Assembly: GCA_003504855.1 (NCBI GenBank)
Contig: DNZD01000160.1
Span: forward strand, 1-5,989
Length of the DNA stretch: 5,989 nucleotides
From: Cytophagales bacterium
Lineage (GTDB): Bacteria > Bacteroidota > Bacteroidia > Cytophagales > Cyclobacteriaceae
Direction: 5' to 3'
Shown: positions 1 through 5,920 of the stretch, one piece after another
Position numbering within the stretch: the stretch's first letter is position 1
How the letters are laid out: every line of letters starts with the position of its first letter
Notes under the pieces: generated by a model
Told to the model about the DNA's origin: nothing
Database searches by the model: none
The model's input: the letters and a program-made list of their open reading frames with translations, nothing else
Made by a program: the position numbers and the translations under genes

Positions 1-529
1 CCTCGGCAGTAGATACGTGTACCGGTGGCTTGATCAATAGCAGAAAATATCCCTTGAGCGAAACAGGGGCGGGTGATAATATTTCACCGCGACCAGTACC
101 CATCATGGGGTTGTCCTGACAGAAAAATGCGCAATCACTTCCCAGGCGCGCGGCGTATCCCATTAAGTCGTCTGCAGAAAGGTTCAGCGAAAACAAATTG
201 TTTAACAGCCTTAGTGTAAAGGCGGCGTCTGAAGATCCACCGCCCAGCCCCGCGCCGGTGGGGATCACTTTGTGCAGGTGAATATGAACCGACGGCAGTT
301 CAAACTGCTCCCGGAGGAGTCCATACGCCTTAACGCAAAGATTATCCGCCTGCACACCCGGGATGAGTATTCCGGTTTGCTCGAACCGGAATTCATCTGA
401 TGCAATGATCTCCAGCACATCCGTAGCTGGCACCGGGTAAAAACAGGTAGACAGATCATGATACCCGTCACTCCGCCGCGACAGCACCTGCAAGCCGAGG
501 TTGATCTTACCCGGAGGGAAGGCGACCAT
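1..529 (-). CDS. ispE: 4-diphosphocytidyl-2-C-methyl-D-erythritol kinase (IspE), 3' end cut by the window edge
   Basis: IspE is the cytoplasmic GHMP-family kinase of the MEP isoprenoid pathway; it phosphorylates the 2-hydroxyl of CDP-methylerythritol using ATP. The first 176 residues are present; relatives are about 260-290 residues, so roughly the last third is missing. Seen in the translation: the N-terminal MVAFPPGKINLGLQVL with Lys8 aligning to the family's catalytic lysine, SDGYHDL (20-26), the glycine-rich ATP loop PTGAGLGGGSSDAA (90-103), and LGSDCAFF (129-136) whose Asp132 matches the catalytic aspartate. The frame is open from the ATG at 527-529 to the edge. This start gives the canonical N-terminus and lies 7 bases after the fabI stop, so the two are probably co-transcribed. 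No Shine-Dalgarno is visible. The usual Ala before KINL is Gly here. The motif set leaves little room for another kinase assignment. Confidence 0.93.
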   Translation of the reverse strand, partial: MVAFPPGKINLGLQVLSRRSDGYHDLSTCFYPVPATDVLEIIASDEFRFEQTGILIPGVQADNLCVKAYGLLREQFELPSVHIHLHKVIPTGAGLGGGSSDAAFTLRLLNNLFSLNLSADDLMGYAARLGSDCAFFCQDNPMMGTGRGEILSPAPVSLKGYFLLLIKPPVHVSTAE

Positions 530-536
530 CAGGTCG

Positions 537-1349
537 TTATTTCGTCAGTTTCTGAATCAGGTCTTCAGTGATCCCCGTGGTCGAGAATCCGCCATCGTGC
601 ATCAGGTTCTGCATCGTCACCATCCGGCTATATTCCGAGAACATCAGTACGATATAATTCGCGCAATCTTCTGCCGAAGCATTTCCCAGCGGCGACATCA
701 TGTTTGCATAGTCAAAGAATACATCAAAACCCGAGATACCAGCACCGGCAGTCGTTACCGTAGGTGATTGTGAAATAGTGTTCACACGCACCTTCTTGGC
801 CTTGCCGTAGCGATACCCATAACTGCGCGCAATGGATTCCAATACCGCCTTGGCCTGGGCCATATCCGAATAATCGGGGAAAGTACGTTGACTGGCAATG
901 TAGGTAAGGGCTACAACGGAACCCCACTCATTCATCGCGTCCAATTTCTCAGAAGTCTGCAACACCTTGTGAAAGGATATACCGGAAATATCCAATGTTT
1001 TGAGGTACCACTCATAGTTAAGGTCACCATAGGGTTTATCCTTTCTAACGTTAGGACTCATGCCGATCGAATGCAAAACAAAATCCAGTTTACCTCCCAG
1101 AATCTCCATGGATTTCGAAAACAGGTTGGCAAGGTCCTGTTCGGATGTAGCGTCTGCGGGAATAATTTCCGCATTACACTGCTCAGCAAGTTCCTTGATT
1201 TTACCCATGCGCATCGCAATGGGGGCATTGGTCAGGGTGAACTGGCCGCCTTCTTCTTTTACTTTCAATGCTGTTTTCCAGGCGATGGAATTCTCATCCA
1301 GGGCCCCGAAGATGATACCGCGCTTGCCGCGGAGCAGGTTGTACGCCAT
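537..1349 (-). CDS. fabI: Enoyl-[acyl-carrier-protein] reductase, FabI type
   Basis: FabI catalyses the last step of each round of type II fatty acid elongation in the cytoplasm, reducing trans-2-enoyl-ACP with NAD(P)H. The 270-residue product is full length for the family. It is a short-chain dehydrogenase/reductase: a Rossmann nucleotide loop GALDENSIAW (15-24) with the FabI-specific G-x5-SIAW spacing, LHSIG (92-96), and an active site with Tyr150 (LTYIAS) and the Tyr160-x6-Lys167 pair (YSDMAQAK), matching Tyr146, Tyr156 and Lys163 of E. coli FabI. The substrate loop reads ISQSPTVTTAGAG (192-204), where the E. coli enzyme has a Gly-Pro; from memory of the family this is the Bacteroidota form. 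The C-terminal region has LMHDGGFSTTGI (249-260). The ATG at 1347-1349 gives the canonical MAYNLLRGKRGIIFG start. It is the first gene of a likely operon with ispE and diverges from murI. Confidence 0.96.
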   Translation of the reverse strand: MAYNLLRGKRGIIFGALDENSIAWKTALKVKEEGGQFTLTNAPIAMRMGKIKELAEQCNAEIIPADATSEQDLANLFSKSMEILGGKLDFVLHSIGMSPNVRKDKPYGDLNYEWYLKTLDISGISFHKVLQTSEKLDAMNEWGSVVALTYIASQRTFPDYSDMAQAKAVLESIARSYGYRYGKAKKVRVNTISQSPTVTTAGAGISGFDVFFDYANMMSPLGNASAEDCANYIVLMFSEYSRMVTMQNLMHDGGFSTTGITEDLIQKLTK

Positions 1350-1429
1350 ACGGGTAGATTAAGTTTGCACAATATTACAAAAATCAAGTTTAGCAGTGGA
1401 CTCTCGGATTCTAATCCCAAATTAGGGCC
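1350..1429. promoter_or_regulatory. Divergent fabI / murI intergenic region
   Basis: These 80 bases must carry start signals for both fabI (leftward) and murI (rightward). They are AT-rich in the left half. I find no exact TAnnTTTG element on either strand. The nearest matches each have one mismatch on the minus strand (TAATATTG at 1370-1377 and TAAACTTG at 1385-1392), without a TTTG at standard spacing. On the plus strand TTTG at 1364-1367 is followed 17 bases later by CAAGTTTA (1385-1392), a two-mismatch -7 candidate for murI. The right end holds two overlapping dyads, listed separately. The assignment as a regulatory region rests on gene geometry; the exact promoters are uncertain. Confidence 0.45.
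1406..1425. repeat. Two overlapping short inverted repeats just before murI
   Basis: GGATT (1406-1410) pairs with AATCC (1413-1417) across a 2-base centre, making a near-perfect 12-base palindrome. CTAAT (1411-1415) pairs with ATTAG (1421-1425) across a 5-base centre. The two share bases 1411-1417, so only one could form at a time in RNA. The second ends 4 bases before the murI ATG. Stems are short and AT-rich, so chance is a real alternative; as DNA they could equally be a protein-binding site. Confidence 0.35.
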
Positions 1430-2242
1430 ATGAAAAAGGCAGGAAAAGATCAGCCCGTAGGCATATTCGACAGCGGTATCGGCGGGCTCACCGTGGCCCA
1501 CGCCATCAAAACCCGCATGCCTGGAGAGACCCTGATCTATTTCGGGGATACCGCCCACCTACCGTATGGAGACAAATCTGAAGCAGCCATACAAGCCTAT
1601 TCGATCAAAATTGCCGATGTACTCCTGAAGAAAAACTGCAAGGTGATCGTTATCGCCTGCAACTCCGCCAGCTCTGCGGCCTATGAATTACTTAAAGAGT
1701 ATGTACATCAGGAAGTGAAAGTCATCAATGTCATTGACCCCATGGTCCAACTGGTAACGCGTGAATTCAGTGGGCGTCAGGTGGGACTGATCGGAACCCG
1801 GCGCACCATTCAGTCGGGGATTTATGTGCGGAAGATAGCAGAAGCCGATCCCGGCATACGCGTACATTCTCTCGCTACACCGATGCTGGTGCCCATGATC
1901 GAAGAGGGGTTCTTCAACAATAAGATCAGCAAAGATATTATCGAGGAGTATTTGCGAGACCCTGTACTCTCGGATATTGATGCATTAATCCTCGGCTGTA
2001 CCCACTATCCATTGGTCCGAAAGGAAATTATGGACTACTACAAAAGGGGTATAGCTGTACTGGATTCGTCCGAGGTGGTAGCCGATGCGCTCTATCAATA
2101 CCTGCAAACCGCTGATTTACTAAATACGGCAGGTGGCACCGATCATTTCCTCGTTTCCGACTATACCGAGTCATTTGAAGCCTCTACCAAATTGTTTTTC
2201 CACCAGAGTGTACACCTGGAAAAACACCGACTTTGGGAATAA
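1430..2242 (+). CDS. murI: Glutamate racemase
   Basis: MurI interconverts L- and D-glutamate without a cofactor and supplies the D-glutamate added by MurD to the peptidoglycan stem peptide, in the cytoplasm. The 270-residue product is of normal length for the Asp/Glu racemase family. Seen: VGIFDSGIGGLTV (10-22) with the Asp14-Ser15 substrate pair, YFGDTAHLPYG (37-47), the first catalytic cysteine Cys77 in ACNSAS, and the second, Cys190, in GCTHYPL followed by His192. These two cysteines act as the acid/base pair of the two-domain active site. ACNSAS carries Ser where most family members have Thr; this is conservative. The ATG at 1430 is the only good start: an in-frame TAA lies at 1412-1414. 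No Shine-Dalgarno is visible. It is transcribed away from fabI and is probably monocistronic, since the next gene begins 108 bases on with its own candidate promoter. Confidence 0.96.
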   Translation: MKKAGKDQPVGIFDSGIGGLTVAHAIKTRMPGETLIYFGDTAHLPYGDKSEAAIQAYSIKIADVLLKKNCKVIVIACNSASSAAYELLKEYVHQEVKVINVIDPMVQLVTREFSGRQVGLIGTRRTIQSGIYVRKIAEADPGIRVHSLATPMLVPMIEEGFFNNKISKDIIEEYLRDPVLSDIDALILGCTHYPLVRKEIMDYYKRGIAVLDSSEVVADALYQYLQTADLLNTAGGTDHFLVSDYTESFEASTKLFFHQSVHLEKHRLWE

Positions 2243-2350
2243 TTAGTCCATGGTGTAGAAAATTCCTTGTTTTTAATGATTTTTAACTGATGTCTTTCTG
2301 CCGGGTTTGCCTACTTTGATCTTCCTGAATTTCTCCCTTATTTGAATACC
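2243..2350 (+). other. murI / histidine kinase intergenic region
   Basis: This 108-base gap has no coding potential that I can support. GGAAT at 2236-2240 can pair with ATTCC at 2262-2266, which is followed by a T-run at 2270-2274; this could be a weak terminator for murI, but the stem is only 5 bp with a 21-base loop. A near-tandem imperfect repeat (TTTTTAATGAT at 2270-2280 and TTTTTAACTGAT at 2280-2291) follows. The right part holds the candidate kinase promoter listed next. Confidence 0.4.
2312..2318 (+). promoter_or_regulatory. Candidate -7 element for the histidine kinase gene
   Basis: TACTTTG at 2312-2318 resembles the Bacteroidota TAnnTTTG -7 element but with one base fewer in the centre. 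No TTG or TTTG is present at the usual 17-23 base distance upstream. If used, the transcript would start near 2323-2325 and have a leader of about 25 bases before the ATG at 2351. Weak evidence. Confidence 0.28.
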
Positions 2351-4426
2351 ATGTTTTTTAGGTCGTACACAACTGCTAAAACTTCCCTGGGGGCATTGGC
2401 TACCCTTATTCTCACCCTCGTGGCCGGGATGGCATCCGGTCAAAACAAAATCGATAGCCTGGAGCAGGTTCTCGCCACCGAAAAAAATGACTCGGTACGA
2501 TTGGAACTGCTGATTCAGCTCTCCGCTCAGGCAGAGTTCTCTGACTACCGCCGTGCACGCTCCTATTCTGACCAGGCGATGGAGGTCGCCAGGCGGATCA
2601 ATAACACCTGGGCGCAGTCTAAGATGCTGTTCCGGTTAGCCACCCTCGAAACGCTTGAAGGCGACTACTCAGGCGCATTGAAATACGACATGCGCTATCT
2701 GGCACTCTTCAGCCAGACCTCAGACAGCAGTTCACTCGCCCGTGCCCTCAATGACGTTGGCTCCGACTATCGCGACCTCGGTGAATACCAGGAAGCCTAT
2801 GATTACCTCGCACAGGGATATTCATTGGTGAAGCAGATGCATAAGCGAAGTCATCAGGACTCGTTGATCCTGGCCATCATCCTCCACAACATGGGCTCAG
2901 TGTTTACGCAATTGGAACAATTTGATATTGCCCTTGGTTATCTGGCCGCTTCTGAAAAAATCAGTGAACAAATCGGGGACCCGGAAGGCCCGGCCTATAC
3001 CTACAATGAAAAAGGAGAACTGTTTCTGAAAAAGAAGGATTTCGGCCAATCAGAAAAATATCTGAAAGCAGCCTTGCAGGAAGCGCGAAATCTGAAAATC
3101 AGCCTCCTCATTCCAATCGTACACCTGCACATGGCCGATCTCTGGCAGGCACGGAAAGACCACCAACTCTCCTTGCTCTATTATGACTCTGTCATCCTGG
3201 AACAGACAGTCGTGAACAATCGTTTCGGACTGGCCGAAGCAGCCCTCGGCAAGGGAAGTTTGCTCATGTTATCAGGCAAATACGACGAGGCGCTTCAGCT
3301 GTACCAAACCAGCCTGAACGATGCACAGCATTTGAATGCAAGCAACCTCCAGTTGGAATGTTATCAAAAACTGGCCGATTTGTTTGAGGCAAAAAAAGAC
3401 TTTAAACAGTCCCTTTATTATCTCAAGGAAGAAAATTCTTTGCGGGAAGAGATATTTAACCAGGGAGAACTGGAACGACTGATTCAGAGTCAGATACGGC
3501 TCAACCTGGACGACAAGGATGTGGAGATTGCTGCCTTGAGTGAGGCCCGTACCCTGCAAGCCGATGAATTGCGACGCCAGGAGCTGGTTCGAAACATCCT
3601 CGTGATTGTGGTCGCCCTCACCGTGATATTACTCTTCTCGGTGTATCGCAGCGCCCACCGGAGAAAGCGCATCAACGATCTCCTCCTTCAACACCAGGAG
3701 GACATGAAGAAAAGAAGTCAGGAACTCGAGCAATTGAATGAGGTGAAAGACAAATTCTTCTCTATCATTTCACACGACCTGCGCTCGCCCATGAATTCAT
3801 TGGGGGCTACCCTCGACTTACTGAATCAGCAAAACCTGTCCCCTGCTGAATTCTCTGAATTATCCAAAGACCTTCGCGTACAGTTTGATCATACCCGCAC
3901 GCTGATTAACAACCTGCTGAACTGGACGCTGGTACAGATGGATAAACTTAAGATCCAGCCGGAAAAAGTTGTATTGCATAGAAAAGTGGAGGAAAGCTTT
4001 GAAGCCTTGGGCTACCTCTACGACAAAAGTATTACGATGGAAAATCTTGTCGATACCAAGGTAATGGCGTACGCCGATCCCAACATCGTCAATCTGGTGC
4101 TTCGAAACCTTATCCTAAACGCCATCAAGTTCACCAAGAGCGGAGGTAGAATTGGTGTGGCGGCAGAATCAAAATACAACGAAGTCGTGGTCTCTGTAAG
4201 TGATAATGGCATTGGGATATTGCCGGAATACCGTGAATCAATTTTTAAGAAGACATCCGGTTACAGCACCCGGGGTACCGCTAATGAAAAGGGAACCGGG
4301 CTTGGACTTATCCTGTGCAAGGAATTTGTAGAGAAGAACGGCGGCCGCATTTGGTTTGAAACCGAGGTGGGTGTGGGTACCACATTCTATTTTTCACTGC
4401 CCAAGGAAGCCCCACGCCAAATGTGA
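2351..4426 (+). CDS. TPR-containing membrane sensor histidine kinase
   Basis: This 691-residue protein should sit in the inner membrane, sense a signal in the periplasm and pass phosphate to an unidentified response regulator. In order: a signal peptide (1-30; hydrophobic LGALATLILTLVAGMASG, probable cleavage before GlnAsn), about seven or eight TPR-like helical pairs (59-367, pitch near 40 residues, e.g. GKYDEALQLY), a helical linker, one membrane helix NILVIVVALTVILLFSVY (415-432) followed by basic RRKR, a short coiled coil, the HisKA H-box FFSIISHDLRSP with His475, then a HATPase domain with N-box Asn590 (NLILNAIKF), G1 DNGIGI (618-623) and G2 GTGLGL (648-653). All catalytic motifs are intact. 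No receiver domain or DNA-binding domain is fused and no regulator gene adjoins. The ATG at 2351 was chosen over an in-frame TTG at 2342 because it directly precedes the signal peptide. Ligand and symbol cannot be inferred. Confidence 0.93.
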   Translation: MFFRSYTTAKTSLGALATLILTLVAGMASGQNKIDSLEQVLATEKNDSVRLELLIQLSAQAEFSDYRRARSYSDQAMEVARRINNTWAQSKMLFRLATLETLEGDYSGALKYDMRYLALFSQTSDSSSLARALNDVGSDYRDLGEYQEAYDYLAQGYSLVKQMHKRSHQDSLILAIILHNMGSVFTQLEQFDIALGYLAASEKISEQIGDPEGPAYTYNEKGELFLKKKDFGQSEKYLKAALQEARNLKISLLIPIVHLHMADLWQARKDHQLSLLYYDSVILEQTVVNNRFGLAEAALGKGSLLMLSGKYDEALQLYQTSLNDAQHLNASNLQLECYQKLADLFEAKKDFKQSLYYLKEENSLREEIFNQGELERLIQSQIRLNLDDKDVEIAALSEARTLQADELRRQELVRNILVIVVALTVILLFSVYRSAHRRKRINDLLLQHQEDMKKRSQELEQLNEVKDKFFSIISHDLRSPMNSLGATLDLLNQQNLSPAEFSELSKDLRVQFDHTRTLINNLLNWTLVQMDKLKIQPEKVVLHRKVEESFEALGYLYDKSITMENLVDTKVMAYADPNIVNLVLRNLILNAIKFTKSGGRIGVAAESKYNEVVVSVSDNGIGILPEYRESIFKKTSGYSTRGTANEKGTGLGLILCKEFVEKNGGRIWFETEVGVGTTFYFSLPKEAPRQM

Positions 4427-4429
4427 GTG

Positions 4430-4753
4430 CTACTTGGGAGCCAAACGCAATACAATTCCGTCTATTTCTTTCGTGATCCTGATCTGACAGCCCAGACGGC
4501 TGCTGTCTTTCACATGGAATGCTTCCGCCAGCATGGCCAACTCGGCTTCGCTCTGTTCCGGCAAGGATATATCAGACTCTACATAACATTGGCAGGAAGC
4601 ACACAAAGCCATGCCACCGCAGGTTCCCTCCACCGGTAAATCATAAGACTTGCACACCTCCATGATGTTCATGTTCATGTCGGTGGGCGCCTCCAGCCGA
4701 TGGGTTAATCCTTCCCGGTCAATGATGTTTACGTGAACTGTATTCTCCTCCAT
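4430..4753 (-). CDS. [2Fe-2S] ferredoxin, adrenodoxin/Isc-Fdx-like
   Basis: A 107-residue soluble electron carrier with a plant/vertebrate-type [2Fe-2S] fold. The cluster ligands are Cys45, Cys51, Cys54 and Cys89, spaced C-x5-C-x2-C-x34-C. The x5-x2 spacing in EGTCGGMALCASC is that of adrenodoxin and the bacterial Isc-type ferredoxins, as opposed to the plant photosynthetic C-x4-C-x2-C form. Cys34 and Cys56 are extra and need not bind the cluster. The C-terminal arginine/hydrophobic segment SSRLGCQIRI (84-93) is typical. It starts at the ATG at 4751-4753, 7 bases after the stop of the ferredoxin reductase, so the two form an operon and the reductase is its likely electron donor. The acceptor is unknown; Fe-S assembly, desaturases, P450 or MEP-pathway enzymes are all possible. 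Its stop lies 3 bases from the stop of the convergent kinase gene. Confidence 0.92.
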   Translation of the reverse strand: MEENTVHVNIIDREGLTHRLEAPTDMNMNIMEVCKSYDLPVEGTCGGMALCASCQCYVESDISLPEQSEAELAMLAEAFHVKDSSRLGCQIRITKEIDGIVLRLAPK

Positions 4754-4760
4754 AAGCGTA

Positions 4761-5777
4761 TTAGAAACCGCTCACCCCATTAACCGTGGTGTACTTGAGG
4801 ACATTCTTTTTATTCGGATAAATACGGGCAAATGCGGATTGCACCGCGAGGGTACCCTCGTGGAATCCGCACAGGATCAACTTAAGTTTACCCGGATAGG
4901 TGTTGATATCGCCAACAGCATAAATACCCTTCCGACTGGTAGCATAATCGAAAGTGTCTACTTTCACCGCATTCTTCTCGATGTCCAGCCCCCAATCTGC
5001 AATCGGCCCCAGGCTGGGCGTAAGTCCAAAGAGTGGAATAAAGTGATCGGCCGTTCTGACCACATCACCAAGTGTGGTGTGTCGTATCAGGACGGACCCC
5101 AGATGTCCTCCTTCACGGGCCTGAAGACCCACCACTTCAGCGTCGGTAATCAGGTCGATCTGGCCAGCAGCTGCGAGATCCATTACCTTTTGGACTGAAT
5201 CCAGGTGCCCGCGAAAAGAAGTACGGCGATGCACCAGGGCAATCTTGCTGGCAATCTTCTTCTCCGAGAGATAAATAGTCCAGTCGAGGGCGGAATCCCC
5301 ACCACCTGAAATCACCACCTGCTTATCCCGATACAACTCAGGGTCTTTGATAATGTATTCTACGCCTTTGTCTTCAAAAGCAGTAAGGTTTTCAATGGGA
5401 GGTTTCCGGGGTTCAAATACCCCCAGGCCGCCCGCAATAATCACCACCGGCGCCAGATGCTGGGTGCCTTTGTTGGTGGTGACGATAAATTTCTGGTCTG
5501 CTGTCTCTTCCAGTTTGGTCACCGTTTCCCCTAGGGTAAACCCAGGCTTAAACACGCCGATCTGTTCCATCAGCCGGGCAATGAGGTCACCAGCGTTGAC
5601 CACCGGATAGCCTGGGATGTCGTAGATGGGTTTTTTCGGATAGATTTCAATCAACTGGCCACCAGGCTCCGGCAGGGAGTCGATGAGGTGGCAGCGCAAC
5701 TTCAGCAAACCTGCTTCAAAAACAGTAAAAAGGCCAACTGGCCCGGCACCAATGATGACTATGTCTGTCTGAATCAT
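4761..5777 (-). CDS. Ferredoxin-NADP reductase, thioredoxin-reductase-like (YumC/type 2)
   Basis: A 338-residue FAD enzyme that moves electrons between NADPH and ferredoxin in the cytoplasm. Seen: the FAD-binding DIVIIGAGPVGLF (5-17), EPGGQL (37-42), the second dinucleotide loop VISGGGDSALDW (155-166), HRRTSFRGH (183-191) with arginines suited to the NADPH 2'-phosphate, and the FAD-contacting GIYAVGDINTYPGK (284-297). It lacks the redox-active CxxC that a true thioredoxin reductase carries between the two dinucleotide-binding loops, which argues for the FNR type. The C-terminal tail after PNKK matches the flavin-covering extension of this group. I place the start at the ATG at 5775-5777, giving MIQTDIVIIGAGP; an upstream in-frame GTG at 5819 would add 14 unconserved residues and would lie upstream of a candidate promoter. 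It is the first gene of a two-gene operon with the ferredoxin. Confidence 0.94.
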   Translation of the reverse strand: MIQTDIVIIGAGPVGLFTVFEAGLLKLRCHLIDSLPEPGGQLIEIYPKKPIYDIPGYPVVNAGDLIARLMEQIGVFKPGFTLGETVTKLEETADQKFIVTTNKGTQHLAPVVIIAGGLGVFEPRKPPIENLTAFEDKGVEYIIKDPELYRDKQVVISGGGDSALDWTIYLSEKKIASKIALVHRRTSFRGHLDSVQKVMDLAAAGQIDLITDAEVVGLQAREGGHLGSVLIRHTTLGDVVRTADHFIPLFGLTPSLGPIADWGLDIEKNAVKVDTFDYATSRKGIYAVGDINTYPGKLKLILCGFHEGTLAVQSAFARIYPNKKNVLKYTTVNGVSGF

Positions 5778-5791
5778 ACAATAAGAGTCCG

Positions 5792-5799
5792 CGAAATTA
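5792..5799 (-). promoter_or_regulatory. Candidate -7 element for the ferredoxin reductase operon
   Basis: Read leftward, 5799-5792 is TAATTTCG, one mismatch from TAnnTTTG. No TTTG lies at ideal spacing: the nearest TTG, within the palindrome at 5819-5830, is about 25 bases upstream. If used, transcription would begin near 5785-5788 and leave a leader of roughly 10 bases before the ATG at 5777. This would exclude the longer GTG start at 5819. Confidence 0.28.
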
Positions 5800-5803
5800 A
5801 ATA

Positions 5804-5816
5804 TTTCCACCGGAAA
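5804..5816. repeat. Short inverted repeat TTTCC-3-GGAAA
   Basis: TTTCC (5804-5808) and GGAAA (5812-5816) are perfect 5-base arms around 3 bases. It lies just upstream of the candidate reductase -7 element and 3 bases... from the larger palindrome to its right (next begins at 5819). Possible operator half of a paired site; short enough to be chance. Confidence 0.3.
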
Positions 5817-5818
5817 CA

Positions 5819-5830
5819 CCCTTGCAAGGG
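5819..5830. repeat. Perfect 12-base palindrome, possible operator
   Basis: CCCTTGCAAGGG is fully self-complementary with no central spacer. It is centred about 29 bases upstream of the candidate reductase -7 element, that is over the region where a -33 box would lie, and about 50 bases upstream of the purF-like gene's -33 box. Position suggests a dimeric regulator's site acting on the reductase operon; no regulator family can be named from it. Confidence 0.4.
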
Positions 5831-5876
5831 AATTTCACACCAGAGGAACCCATTTCGGGCCGGATTGTTTATACGG

Positions 5877-5908
5877 TTTGATGGGTTGTGTTATAAAAAG
5901 TATTTTTG
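5877..5908 (+). promoter_or_regulatory. Bacteroidota-type promoter of the purF-like gene
   Basis: TTTG at 5877-5880 and TATTTTTG at 5901-5908 match the phylum's -33 (TTTG) and -7 (TAnnTTTG) elements exactly, with a 20-base spacer, inside the usual 17-23 range. This is the best promoter in the window. It predicts a start near 5912-5915 and so a leader of under 10 bases before the ATG at 5921. Confidence 0.62.
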
Positions 5909-5920
5909 TCCTTTGATCCG

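Noticed and set aside
265..927. Small frames at 265-471 (-), 501-767 (+) and 724-927 (-)
   Set aside because: All are out-of-frame or antisense shadows of ispE and fabI, with no promoter or conserved motif of their own.
888..1433. 181-codon open frame on the plus strand
   Set aside because: It lies almost wholly antisense to fabI, whose FabI motifs are unmistakable; the translation shows no recognisable domain and is explained by codon bias of the opposite strand.
1265..1558. 97-codon minus-strand frame spanning the fabI/murI junction
   Set aside because: It overlaps the coding parts of both fabI and murI, and its sequence reads as an out-of-frame shadow with no family resemblance.
2342..2350. 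TTG start for the kinase, adding three residues
   Set aside because: The ATG at 2351 gives a normal signal-peptide N-terminus and is a stronger start codon.
3272..4212. Minus-strand frames of 61-95 codons inside the kinase gene
   Set aside because: They are antisense to continuous TPR, HisKA and HATPase coding sequence and have no independent support.
4434..4444. TTGG-gag-CCAA hairpin as a terminator for the kinase or ferredoxin gene
   Set aside because: Only four base pairs, inside the ferredoxin coding region, with no following T-run on either strand.
4761..5777. Reductase as a thioredoxin reductase
   Set aside because: The FAD and NADPH loops are shared, but the CxxC redox pair of thioredoxin reductase is absent and a ferredoxin gene follows directly.
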